Positions 56,675 to 64,000 of a stretch of DNA of 64,000 nt are shown here, piece after piece (positions within the stretch are counted from its first letter, which is position 1; each line of letters opens with the position of its first letter). Source of the DNA: Blastomonas aquatica (GTDB lineage Bacteria; Pseudomonadota; Alphaproteobacteria; Sphingomonadales; Sphingomonadaceae). Position numbers and translations under genes: made by a program. The notes beneath the pieces are model-generated. The model saw nothing but the letters and a program-made list of their open reading frames with translations. It did no database searches and had not been told where the DNA came from. The stretch covers positions 186,001-250,000 of the forward strand of contig NZ_BMGD01000005.1 of assembly GCF_014639875.1 (NCBI RefSeq), given 5' to 3'.

Positions 56675-57909
56675 TGGATCAAGCGCGCCGCAACGTTGCC
56701 CTCACGGCCGAGCTTGCGGCGCGCACATCCTATGGCAAGCTGTTGGCGCTGCTGGTCACTCGAACCAGGGACATCGCCGCGTGCGAAGATGCACTAGCCG
56801 CCGCGCTCGAAGCCGCCCTGCTGCAATGGCCCCGCGAAGGGGTGCCGGCTAATCCCGTAGGTTGGCTGCTCACCGTGGCCCGGCGCAGCATCGGCCGGGC
56901 CGCTGCTCGGGCGCATACGGCAGATCGGAGCGCAGATACCTTACGGTTGCTCGACAAGGAGCGCCTCGCTGCGGAAACCAGCCCGTTCGGTGACCGGCGG
57001 CTCGAGCTCATGTTCGTCTGCGCCCACCCGGCGATTGATCCCGACGCGCAACCGGCGCTGATGCTGCAGACCGTTCTGGGGCTCGATGCGGCGAGGATCG
57101 CAGGATCGTTCCTCGTGTCGTCAGCCACGATGAGCCAGCGGCTTGTGCGCGCAAAGCGCAAGATCCGCGACAGCGGGATTGGGTTTGCGCTGCCTGACAT
57201 CGACGACGTGCCAGCGCGGATCGACGGCGTGTTGTCGGCGATCTATGCCGCCTACGGCGCCGCATGGGAGGACGTTACCGGGGCCGACGCCAAACTGGTG
57301 GGCCTTGCTGAAGAGGCGATCTGGCTGGGTCATTTGCTAACTGAATTGATGCCGGATGAGGCGGAAGTGCTCGGCCTTCTCTCGCTGATGCTTCACTGCG
57401 AGGCACGCCGCCCAGCACGCCGCGCGCCCGATGGGGCGTTCGTGCCGCTCCATCGCCAGAACATCGACCTGTGGTCGCGCCCCATGATTGCACAGGCTGA
57501 GCGTCTGCTGCGCCGAGCCGCGCAACTCAAGTCACCCGGACATTTCCAGATCGAGGCCGCCATCCAGTCTTTGCACGCGCATCAAAGGTTTACTGGCGAG
57601 CGGTTTTCGCAGCCACTGGTCGAGCTTTACGATGCACTGGCACGCTATGCGCCGAACATCGGCGGGCTGGTCGCACGCGCGGTCGCTCATGCCGAAAATG
57701 GTGACACCGAGGCTGCGCTCGCGATGCTTGATGGAATGCATGAGGTCGCCACCTACCAACCGTGGTGGGCTGCGCGGGCGCGGGTGTGCTTGCTGGCGGG
57801 TGACGAAAAGGCCGCCTGGTCTGCGGCGCGTACCGCTGCGGGTCTGACCAGCGATGCCAGCGTCCGGCAGTTCCTGCTCGGGGGCGGCTTTGCCGATCGC
57901 ACCGGGTAA
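56674..57909 (+). CDS. ECF42-type RNA polymerase sigma factor with C-terminal extension
   Basis: A 411-residue protein: sigma regions 2 and 4 in the first 180 residues (EDALAAALEAALLQWPREGVP, PALMLQTVLGLDAARIAGSF) and a long helical C-terminal part (LGLLSLMLHCEARRPARR, FVPLHRQNIDLWSR, then TPR-like helices). Length, extension and the neighbouring DGPF gene identify the ECF42 group, which needs the extension for activity and lacks a classical anti-sigma factor. Overlaps the YCII gene. Confidence 0.9.
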   Translation: MDQARRNVALTAELAARTSYGKLLALLVTRTRDIAACEDALAAALEAALLQWPREGVPANPVGWLLTVARRSIGRAAARAHTADRSADTLRLLDKERLAAETSPFGDRRLELMFVCAHPAIDPDAQPALMLQTVLGLDAARIAGSFLVSSATMSQRLVRAKRKIRDSGIGFALPDIDDVPARIDGVLSAIYAAYGAAWEDVTGADAKLVGLAEEAIWLGHLLTELMPDEAEVLGLLSLMLHCEARRPARRAPDGAFVPLHRQNIDLWSRPMIAQAERLLRRAAQLKSPGHFQIEAAIQSLHAHQRFTGERFSQPLVELYDALARYAPNIGGLVARAVAHAENGDTEAALAMLDGMHEVATYQPWWAARARVCLLAGDEKAAWSAARTAAGLTSDASVRQFLLGGGFADRTG

Positions 57910-57992
57910 GCCGCCAGATATTTTTCGCATCGTTGTCGAGATAGGTCGCCGCCAACGCACATCGTCATGTGAACCAACCCGAGGGGACTGAC

Positions 57993-58436
57993 ATGACCGA
58001 AGCCACCTTGACGAAAACCCGCCTGCCGATCTGGCTGCTGATAACGGCCGTGCTGGGTACGGCCTGGAATGCGTTCGGCCTGTTTCAGCTGATGAGCTCC
58101 ATCAATCAGACCGAAGCCGGGCTGATGATGCAAGGGATGAGCGCAGAAGCGGCCGCAACCTATTACAACCTGCCGGTCTGGATGGATCTGGCGTTCGCAG
58201 TGGGCGCCGGCGGCGGCGTACTTGCTTGCATTGCACTTCTCGCGCGGAACGCCACGGCCGTGCCGGTCGCGCTTGCGTCGCTGATCGGATACATCATCCT
58301 GTTCGCCGGAGACTACGCCTACGGCTTGTTCGCGTTGATCCCGGCACAGCTTGCCATCCTATCGACCGTCGTAGCGATCGCCATCGTGCTGTTCGGCATA
58401 AGCCTATTGGCGAAAGCGCGAGCGATCATCACCTGA
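57993..58436 (+). CDS. Small four-helix membrane protein
   Basis: A 147-residue protein with four hydrophobic helices at about 13-33, 65-85, 92-110 and 118-140. The LPIWLLITAVLGTAWNAFGLFQ beginning is common in small sphingomonad membrane proteins sometimes labelled sugar transporter without evidence. It follows the ECF42 gene by 83 bases and may be one of its targets. Function unknown. Confidence 0.72.
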   Translation: MTEATLTKTRLPIWLLITAVLGTAWNAFGLFQLMSSINQTEAGLMMQGMSAEAAATYYNLPVWMDLAFAVGAGGGVLACIALLARNATAVPVALASLIGYIILFAGDYAYGLFALIPAQLAILSTVVAIAIVLFGISLLAKARAIIT

Positions 58437-58627
58437 TGCGGAAGCACCTCATGCCTTCGGGGTCTTGCCTCGGAATGGCCTCTCGATTTTGTGCAAGCCT
58501 GTTCTGGGGGATGGGTGCGCGTTTGAGATGTCTAATGTGGACTGAGGCAGGGGGAGAACGGTATTAAAATGGCGTACTGCCTCATCGCCAGCAACTATAG
58601 AAGCACTGAAATTGAAGGGGGTTCATT

Positions 58628-59110
58628 ATGGAACAAGTAGCTTCGGATTTTTGGGCGGTCTTATGGCGTTGCCTGTGTTTGCTGCTTGTGTTTATCTTGG
58701 CTATCGTGGCGGCTGCATCGACCGAACAGGCGATGGTTCCAGAAGAAACGCCCGTAAAAGCGCTTCTGCTTGAAGCTATTCCTTTCATCGGGCTGGCGCT
58801 CGGCACGGTTCTTTTAATCCGGTTCGTGCCGCCAATGGGTATCGACGCCGGCTTGTCCACAAGCAATGCGGGATGGCACCTGGGCGCAGGTCTGGTCATC
58901 GGACTGGTCTGGGTCTCTGTTACTCTTGCGATCGTCTCGGTTCCTGCCGACCTCCGCCTCATGCCGCAAAACTTGAACTTTTCGACTGCGATGGCAATGG
59001 CTGCCCTTGCCTTGCTGATGAACGTAGCCATGCAACAGCTTCTCACCCGCGGCTATATCTTCGGGGTCATCGACTGGACGTATGGCAGCGCAGCAGCCGT
59101 CACGGTTAGC
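58628..59110 (+). pseudogene. CPBP-type membrane protease, 3' end cut by an IS element
   Basis: The first about 160 residues of a CPBP/Abi membrane protein: four hydrophobic helices, and NVAMQQLLTRGYIFGVID where functional members have EExxxR, so the catalytic Glu pair is Gln-Gln here. After the TYGSAAAVTVS stretch the frame runs into IS3-family sequence and stops at 59131. Loss of the later helices and His motifs means it is not an active protease. Confidence 0.72.
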
Positions 59111-59623
59111 CTTGCTGGATCTCGTCGCTGAGCGACACGCTCATGATAGGTGGATGGGGCGATCGGAAGAACCCGGCAGATCGGCTAAATCTTCTGTCAA
59201 ATGGCCCATAAACCTCACGATGCTCGTCAATGAAGGCAGTCATCTCCGAAACGGGAGCCAAAGGGATCAGGCTCGCTCCGCCTGCGCAAAATATGCTGAT
59301 GCCTTGCGCAAAATCTCGTTGGCCTGGCGAAGCTCGCGGTTCTCGCGCTCGAGCGCCTTTAGGCGATCAGCCATCTCGGTCGGCGCGCTTGCCGCTATCT
59401 ACCTCAGCCTTCTTCACCCACTCATGAAGCGTCTGCGGAACGCAGCTGATCTTCGCTGCGATCGAAACAATCGCTGCCCATCGTGATGGATGATCGCCTT
59501 CGTGATCCAGGACCATCCGGACCGCACGTGCGCGAACCTCAGGTGCAAATTTGTTGGTTGTCTTACTCATCGTACGCCCTTCCTCTCAGGAGTTAGGGCC
59601 TCCGGCAATCCCGGGGCGGTTCA
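59105..59623 (-). mobile_element. IS3-family insertion sequence remnant
   Basis: Minus strand. The outer end TGAACCGCCCCGGGATTGCC at 59623 is an IS3-type terminal repeat. orfA starts at 59570 ([39 protein letters not shown]) and is frameshifted near 59370, after which [20 protein letters not shown], a leucine-zipper-like stretch, continues. orfB is reduced to fragments (FIDEHREVYG, PICRVLPIAPSTYHERVAQR) and ends at the CPBP gene. No second terminal repeat is seen, so the element is dead. Confidence 0.88.
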
Positions 59624-59662
59624 ATTGCCATTTTTCTGGCCGGCATACACGTCCGCGGCAAA

Positions 59663-59893
59663 ATGGTGCGCTCATGGGGTCGCTACATTGAAGCCAAGTT
59701 CATCTACGAGACTGTCGTAGGTTGCCCGGGAAGCCCCTCGCTGATGATCCAAGCAACATTAGCTGAGAACATGGGTCGAACGGCCGGGTGGCTCTCTAGG
59801 CTCAAGGGCGCGTACGAGTTCGCCTTGAAGTTCATTGAACATCTCGAGGAAAACCCAGATCCCTACGTTCAAAACCATTTCAAGATTCGATGA
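59663..59893 (+). CDS. Short ORF, possibly a gene remnant
   Basis: A 76-codon frame ([31 protein letters not shown]) in less GC-rich DNA between the IS end and the tRNA. The frame stays open back to the IS boundary, so it may be the tail of a gene cut by the IS. No family recognised. The following 59894-60084 holds no gene. Confidence 0.3.
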   Translation: MVRSWGRYIEAKFIYETVVGCPGSPSLMIQATLAENMGRTAGWLSRLKGAYEFALKFIEHLEENPDPYVQNHFKIR

Positions 59894-60021
59894 GAATATA
59901 TCGCAGTGTATAGGCCTCAAACGCCAATCTTATTCAATAATGTATTCTGACCGACCGGATTCGGAATTTGTTCTTGGCTTACGCTTCGGTGCGCCAGTGC
60001 GTCTCATGATACGCGCAGAAA

Positions 60022-60040
60022 GTGGGCACAAAAGTGGGCA
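60022..60040. repeat. Two GTGGGCA direct repeats next to the tRNA
   Basis: GTGGGCA occurs twice, 12 bases apart, 45-63 bases from the tRNA 3' end. Paired short repeats at this place can be integrase arm-binding sites left by an element; no integrase gene remains beside them. Confidence 0.3.
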
Positions 60041-60084
60041 AATAACCTTCAGTTGTCACTAGGCTATTGAAAACGTGAGGTTAT

Positions 60085-60099
60085 TGGCGGAGACGGAGG
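60085..60099 (-). repeat. Putative attachment-site copy, right (tRNA-Ser 3' end)
   Basis: The 15 bases TGGCGGAGACGGAGG at the CCA end of the tRNA gene recur exactly at 41368-41382. The tRNA stays intact, as expected when an element integrates into a tRNA 3' end and restores it. Confidence 0.65.
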
Positions 60100-60177
60100 G
60101 ATTCGAACCCTCGGTGGGAGTAATCCCCCCACGACGGTTTAGCAAACCGTTGGTTTCAGCCACTCACCCACGTCTCC
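60085..60177 (-). tRNA. tRNA-Ser (anticodon GCU)
   Basis: Minus strand, 93 bases including an encoded CCA. The acceptor stem GGAGACG pairs with CGTCTCC, the anticodon loop shows GCT within GGTTTGCTAAACC, a long variable arm typical of serine tRNA follows (GTGGGGGGATTACTCCCAC), and the T arm has GGTTCGAATCC. It reads AGC/AGU codons. Its 3' end is the presumed integration site of the island to its left. Confidence 0.97.
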
Positions 60178-60240
60178 GCATGGCACGCATGTTATTGCGA
60201 GCAAGCCCCTGCCTGGGGGCCGGTCGATTGGCCAGAGCGC

Positions 60241-60269
60241 GCTATAGCGGCGGGTTGGGCGGGGATCAA
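60241..60269 (-). promoter_or_regulatory. Candidate tRNA-Ser promoter
   Basis: Minus strand TTGATC (-35) and TATAGC (-10) with a 17-base spacer, about 60 bases before the mature 5' end. The rest of 60178-60458 holds no gene that I can see. Confidence 0.4.
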
Positions 60270-60458
60270 CTGGATTGTTGACGGTTCGCCAATTGCCGGA
60301 ATTTGATCGGGCGAGGCGCCGGATTTCGGCGGTTTTCACGTCCTGGCGCGTTTTCGACTCGGGTCACCGCGCCACCGACTCGGGTCATCGCCGGTTCATT
60401 GTGTGCCGCCCACAAATGCGGGATTCGTTGGATCACGTGCATGAACGGGAGGGAAGTT

Positions 60459-61241
60459 ATGCGGTCGGGGCTTTTGAGGCATATTCTGGCGGTTGCCGGG
60501 GTGGCGGCCATGTCGTTGGGTGGGCCTTCCGCCGGGGCGGCCTTTGCCCAGATCAGGAGCATCGATCCCAACGATTCAATCGATGCCGACCTCTCGCCGC
60601 GCGAGGAGAGGGAAGTGGCTACCTCGTCCGAACTGCCACTCGATCAGGGATACGAATACGGTACACCCGATTCTGCCGCCGCCACCGCCACGGTGGCAGC
60701 TCCCCCTCCAGCAACTATGCCGCAGCCAGGGTTCGCAAGCGCGACCGGACAACCCGCGAACGGCTATCAGCAGGATGACCTGATCGGTGCGGCCGAGGGC
60801 GTGTTCGGCAAGGGGGCCGAGGGCCTGGCTGGATTGATCGAGGATGTTCTGCGCAAGCAGGGCGAACCCAATGGTTACATCGTCGGTCGCGAGGCTTCGG
60901 GCGCATTTGTCGTCGGGCTGCGCTATGGATCGGGTACGCTGCATCACAAGGTCGAAGGCGAGCGCCCGGTCTACTGGACGGGCCCATCGGTGGGCTTCGA
61001 TGCCGGAGCTAATGCCGGCAACACCTTCGTGCTGGTCTACAACCTCTATGACAGCGAGGACCTCTACAAGCGCTTTGGCGCAGGCGAGGGCGCAGCCTAT
61101 CTGGTTGGCGGCTTCCACACGAGCTATCTGCGGCGCGGCGATGTCGTGCTGATCCCGGTGCGGATGGGCATGGGCCTGAGGCTTGGCGTTAACGCTGGGT
61201 ATATGAAGTTCACCCGCAAGCGCAATTTCGTTCCGTTTTGA
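60459..61241 (+). CDS. EipA-like (DUF1134) envelope protein
   Basis: A 260-residue periplasmic protein. The ATG at 60459 is chosen because GGGAGG lies six bases upstream; an ATG six codons earlier lies before that site. Signal peptide to about residue 30 (HILAVAGVAAMSLGG, GAAFA), an acidic/Pro-rich linker, then the DUF1134 domain (GYIVGREASGAFVVGLRYG, VYWTGPSVGFDAG, NTFVLVYNLYD). In Brucella, EipA supports cell-envelope integrity; conserved in alphaproteobacteria. Followed by a strong terminator. Confidence 0.92.
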   Translation: MRSGLLRHILAVAGVAAMSLGGPSAGAAFAQIRSIDPNDSIDADLSPREEREVATSSELPLDQGYEYGTPDSAAATATVAAPPPATMPQPGFASATGQPANGYQQDDLIGAAEGVFGKGAEGLAGLIEDVLRKQGEPNGYIVGREASGAFVVGLRYGSGTLHHKVEGERPVYWTGPSVGFDAGANAGNTFVLVYNLYDSEDLYKRFGAGEGAAYLVGGFHTSYLRRGDVVLIPVRMGMGLRLGVNAGYMKFTRKRNFVPF

Positions 61242-61304
61242 TGTCGGCGCTGTCCGCCGCTTAAAGGGTCAAGCCCGCAGGGTCGCACTGCCAAGGGCAA
61301 CGAG

Positions 61305-61343
61305 AGGCCGGTTGTCGCGATATCGCAGCAACCGGCCTTTTTG
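61305..61343 (+). terminator. Rho-independent terminator after the EipA-like gene
   Basis: AGGCCGGTTG pairs with CAACCGGCCT around a loop that itself contains the palindrome GCGATATCGC, and is followed by TTTTT. About 64 bases after the stop. Confidence 0.9.
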
Positions 61344-61446
61344 CCTTGCTCCCGCGCGCGGCTGTCGGCATGGAGGCACGCGCATTTTCCTGACGCCGAC
61401 AGCTGGTTTTTCGGCAACATTCTTGTGAACCTTGGGGGATTTATCC

Positions 61447-62622
61447 GTGCTTGAACAACTGAAGGCGCAACCGGCCGATGCGCTGCTCGCGCTCATCAAG
61501 CTTTATGCCGCCGACAGCAGGCCCGAAAAGATCGACCTGGGCGTGGGCGTCTATCGCACCGCCGATGGTGCAACCCCGGTGTTCGCCGCGATCAAGGCGG
61601 CAGAGGCGCGGTTGCTGGCGGAACAGAACAGCAAGAGCTACCTTGGCCCCGAAGGCGATATGGGTTTCGTCCGCGCGATTATGCCGTGGATGCTGGGCGA
61701 TTTTGACCCGGCAGGGCGGATTGATGGTCTGCAGACCCCGGGCGGCACAGGCGCGGTGCGGCTGGCAGCGGATCTGCTGCTCAAGGCCGGGGCGCGGCGG
61801 ATCTGGATGGGGACCCCGAGCTGGCCCAACCATGTCCAGATTCTCAATGCGGTGGGCCTGGCCTGCGAAACCTTCCGCCACCTCGATGTCGCGACCCAGC
61901 GGCTGGACTTCAACGCGCTAGAAGCCGCGCTCGACAAGGCCGAGGCCGGCGATGCGGTGCTGCTGCACGGCTGCTGCCATAACCCCACCGGTGCGGATTA
62001 TTCGGATGCGCAGTGGGACCAGATTGCCGAGACGGTCGCCGCCAAGCGGCTGTTTCCGCTGATCGATCTGGCCTATCACGGGCTGGGTCATGGCTTCGAG
62101 GCCGATGGCTATGGATTGCGTGCCGTGCTCGCCAAGGTGCCCGAGGCGCTGATCGCCTATAGCTGCGACAAGAACTTCGGCCTGTATCGCGAGCGCGTCG
62201 GTGCATTGTACGTGATGTCCGAAAGCGCAAGCCAGCAGCCCGCGATCCAGTCCAACCTCGCGGCCCTTGCGCGCGCCAACTGGTCGATGCCACCCGATCA
62301 CGGCGCGGCATCGGTGCGGATCATTCTGGAGGACGAAGGCCTGACCAAGATCTGGCTCGACGAGCTGGAATCGATGCGGGCGCGGATGCGCGGGGTTCGT
62401 GATGCTCTGGCGGCGCATCAGGCGATCGGATCGGTCAATCTGTCCGCGGTCGGCCAGCAGAACGGTCTGTTCTCGGTGCTGCAGCTCAGCCCCGAACAGA
62501 TCGCCGCGTTGCGCGCTGATTATGGCGTGTACATGGCGGGATCGGGCCGGATCAATATCGCAGGCTTTACCGATGCCAACATCCCGCATTTCATCGAGGG
62601 ACTGCGCGCGGTCACCGCGTAA
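61447..62622 (+). CDS. Class I aromatic/aspartate aminotransferase
   Basis: A 391-residue PLP enzyme of the Ia subgroup (AspC/TyrB). Seen: KIDLGVGVYR near the N-terminus, SYLGPEGD, TPGGTGAVR, the GCCHNPTGAD loop, the PLP lysine in SCDKNFGLYRERVG and a SGRINIAGF end with substrate-binding Arg. The GTG at 61447 gives the usual MLEQLKAQPADAL start and has GGGGGA upstream. Likely transfers the amino group for tyrosine, phenylalanine or aspartate. Specificity cannot be told by eye. Confidence 0.93.
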   Translation: MLEQLKAQPADALLALIKLYAADSRPEKIDLGVGVYRTADGATPVFAAIKAAEARLLAEQNSKSYLGPEGDMGFVRAIMPWMLGDFDPAGRIDGLQTPGGTGAVRLAADLLLKAGARRIWMGTPSWPNHVQILNAVGLACETFRHLDVATQRLDFNALEAALDKAEAGDAVLLHGCCHNPTGADYSDAQWDQIAETVAAKRLFPLIDLAYHGLGHGFEADGYGLRAVLAKVPEALIAYSCDKNFGLYRERVGALYVMSESASQQPAIQSNLAALARANWSMPPDHGAASVRIILEDEGLTKIWLDELESMRARMRGVRDALAAHQAIGSVNLSAVGQQNGLFSVLQLSPEQIAALRADYGVYMAGSGRINIAGFTDANIPHFIEGLRAVTA

Positions 62623-62644
62623 GCGGGACGATCGACCGCTACGG

Positions 62645-64000
62645 TCAGCCGACCAACGCGGTCAGCGTGTCCACGGTCAGCACCTGCGGCAGAATGACAG
62701 GCGCGCTGCCGGGTTTGTACCACACGTACAGTGGTACGCCCGAGCGGCCCTGCGCCTCGAGATAGCGGCTGATCTCGGCGTCGCGGCGGGTCCAGTCGCC
62801 TTCGAGCACGACCACGCCTGCCTGCTTGAAGGCGGCGGCGGTCGCCTCGCGTTGGATCGCGGCGGCCTCGTTCGCCTTGCAGGTGATGCACCAGTCGGCG
62901 GTGAAATAGGCGAACACCGGGGTATTTGCGCTGCGCAGTTCGGCCAGCTTTGCTTCGCTGAACACCTGCGTCGGCAGGGTCGCATTGGCCGAAGTCCGGG
63001 GCGATGAAGCGCCTGCAGCCATCGGCAGCAGCACGATCGCGGCGATTGCGCTGGCAAGTGCCGGCACCAGCGGCACCCAGCCGCTACGGCCGCCCGCTTG
63101 CCGCGCGCCCAGCCACCACAGCAGCATCGCCAGCAGCATCGCGGCGGCAAGGCCCCACAGCACGCCGGTGTTGCCCGTCTGCTGACCCAGAAGCCAGATC
63201 AATGCCAGCGCAGTGAGGAACATCGGCACCGCCATGATCCGGCGGAAGGTTGCCATCCATGCGCCGGGACGGGGAAGGCGGCGCCGCAGGGCGGGGATGA
63301 ACCCGATCGCCAGGAACGGCAGCGCCAGCCCAAGGCCGAGCCCGGCAAACACCAGCAGCGCAGCGGGCACCGGCAGGATCAGCGCGCTGCCCATTGCGGC
63401 GGCCATAAACGGCGCGGTGCACGGCGTGGCGACAAAGGCGGCAAGCGCGCCGGTCCAGAATGATCCTGTAGCGCCGGACTTTGCCGTGAGGCTGGAGCCT
63501 GCCGAGATGCTGCCGAACTCGAACAATCCGGCGAGGTTGAACGATATCGCGGTGACCAGCAGCAGCAGCGCCAGGATGATCCTCGGATCCTGTAGCTGGA
63601 ACGCCCAGCCGATCTGCTCGCCGCCCGCACGCAGCGCAAGCAGCAGCCCGCCGAGCGCAACGCAGACCAGAACGATGCCTGCGGTATAGGCAAGCGCATC
63701 GCGGCGCGCCGCGCGCTCGTCGCCGCCTGCCTTGGCGAGGCTGATCGCCTTGAGGCTGAGGATCGGGAAGACGCAGGGCATGATGTTGAGCAGCAACCCG
63801 CCGAGCAGCGCGCCGCCCAGTGCGGTTGCCAGCAAAGCGAGTACGTCGCCTGAAGGTTCCTCTGCTGCAGCCGCATCGATCCGCACGCCGCCGGGGGCGA
63901 CCGTGCCAGCCTGCGCGACGAGTTCCAGCCCCAGATGCTCGCCGATGCGCAGCACGCCCGCCAGCGGCCCGGTTAACGTGCCGCTTGCCTCGGTCTGGAC
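62645..64000 (-). CDS. dsbD: Thiol:disulfide interchange protein DsbD, 3' part (5' end outside window)
   Basis: The frame is open to the window edge, so the N-terminal periplasmic domain begins outside; at least 451 residues are visible. Present: the end of that domain, an eight-helix membrane domain with the redox cysteines in NIMPCVFPILSLKA and FVATPCTAPFMAAAM, and a C-terminal thioredoxin-like domain with WCITCKANE. It passes electrons from cytoplasmic thioredoxin to periplasmic partners. Convergent with the aminotransferase. Confidence 0.93.
   Translation of the reverse strand, partial: VQTEASGTLTGPLAGVLRIGEHLGLELVAQAGTVAPGGVRIDAAAAEEPSGDVLALLATALGGALLGGLLLNIMPCVFPILSLKAISLAKAGGDERAARRDALAYTAGIVLVCVALGGLLLALRAGGEQIGWAFQLQDPRIILALLLLVTAISFNLAGLFEFGSISAGSSLTAKSGATGSFWTGALAAFVATPCTAPFMAAAMGSALILPVPAALLVFAGLGLGLALPFLAIGFIPALRRRLPRPGAWMATFRRIMAVPMFLTALALIWLLGQQTGNTGVLWGLAAAMLLAMLLWWLGARQAGGRSGWVPLVPALASAIAAIVLLPMAAGASSPRTSANATLPTQVFSEAKLAELRSANTPVFAYFTADWCITCKANEAAAIQREATAAAFKQAGVVVLEGDWTRRDAEISRYLEAQGRSGVPLYVWYKPGSAPVILPQVLTVDTLTALVG

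Noticed and set aside
59835-60062. A 75-codon plus-strand frame next to the tRNA
   Set aside because: It overlaps the GTGGGCA repeats and the end of another frame, has no ribosome site and no family; treated as non-coding.

Overview
The window is GC-rich, densely coded alphaproteobacterial DNA, most likely from the order Sphingomonadales. Four TonB-dependent outer-membrane receptors besides BtuB, the trpF-trpB-trpA-accD-folC order, an EipA/DUF1134 protein and many short GTG-overlap operons all point that way. Genus cannot be settled from sequence reading alone.

Layout. 1-4984: end of a polysaccharide-type locus (TonB receptor, secreted alpha/beta-hydrolase esterase, secreted GH43 glycosidase). 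5105-12672: housekeeping block purB, lapA-like, pyrF, trpF, trpB, trpA, accD, folC, punctuated by palindromic intergenic repeats. 12811-14151: ampG-like permease. 14258-26699: a cobalamin locus. A cobalamin riboswitch leads a 12-gene minus-strand operon (btuB, threonine-phosphate decarboxylase, cobO, btuF, btuC, btuD, cobD/cbiB, cobQ, bluB, cobT, cobS, a CobC-type phosphatase), with cobU divergent. It covers B12 uptake, lower-ligand synthesis and nucleotide-loop assembly, but the window holds no corrin-ring genes. 26696-32581: apbE, DUF4198, DUF2271 and PepSY genes divergent from a siderophore-type TonB receptor whose promoter carries a Fur-like site. The DUF2271 protein has a D-G-V-S-G-A-T motif that fits covalent FMN attachment by ApbE, which suggests a periplasmic flavin electron-transfer module for iron. 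32777-37549: a four-gene operon of secreted proteins (M48 protease and three unrecognised) divergent from a glycine-zipper/SH3 protein. 37569-41262: a cytochrome P450 paired with an RND/MMPL transporter.

41368-60099 looks like a decayed genomic island. The last 15 bases of the tRNA-Ser(GCU) gene at its right edge are repeated exactly, in the same orientation, at 41368. Between the copies lie a FecI/FecR/STN-TonB receptor/PhoD set, a frameshifted ArdC antirestriction remnant, an MFS gene with no normal start codon, a ROK repressor, a TonB receptor and a glycerophosphodiester phosphodiesterase, several truncated genes, a DUF4336 gene, an ECF42-type sigma factor operon, a truncated CPBP protease and an IS3-family remnant. 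The cargo reads as phosphodiester/phosphomonoester scavenging plus regulation. No integrase survives.

60459-64000 returns to core genes: eipA-like, a class I aromatic/aspartate aminotransferase, and the 3' part of a dsbD-like gene that runs off the window.
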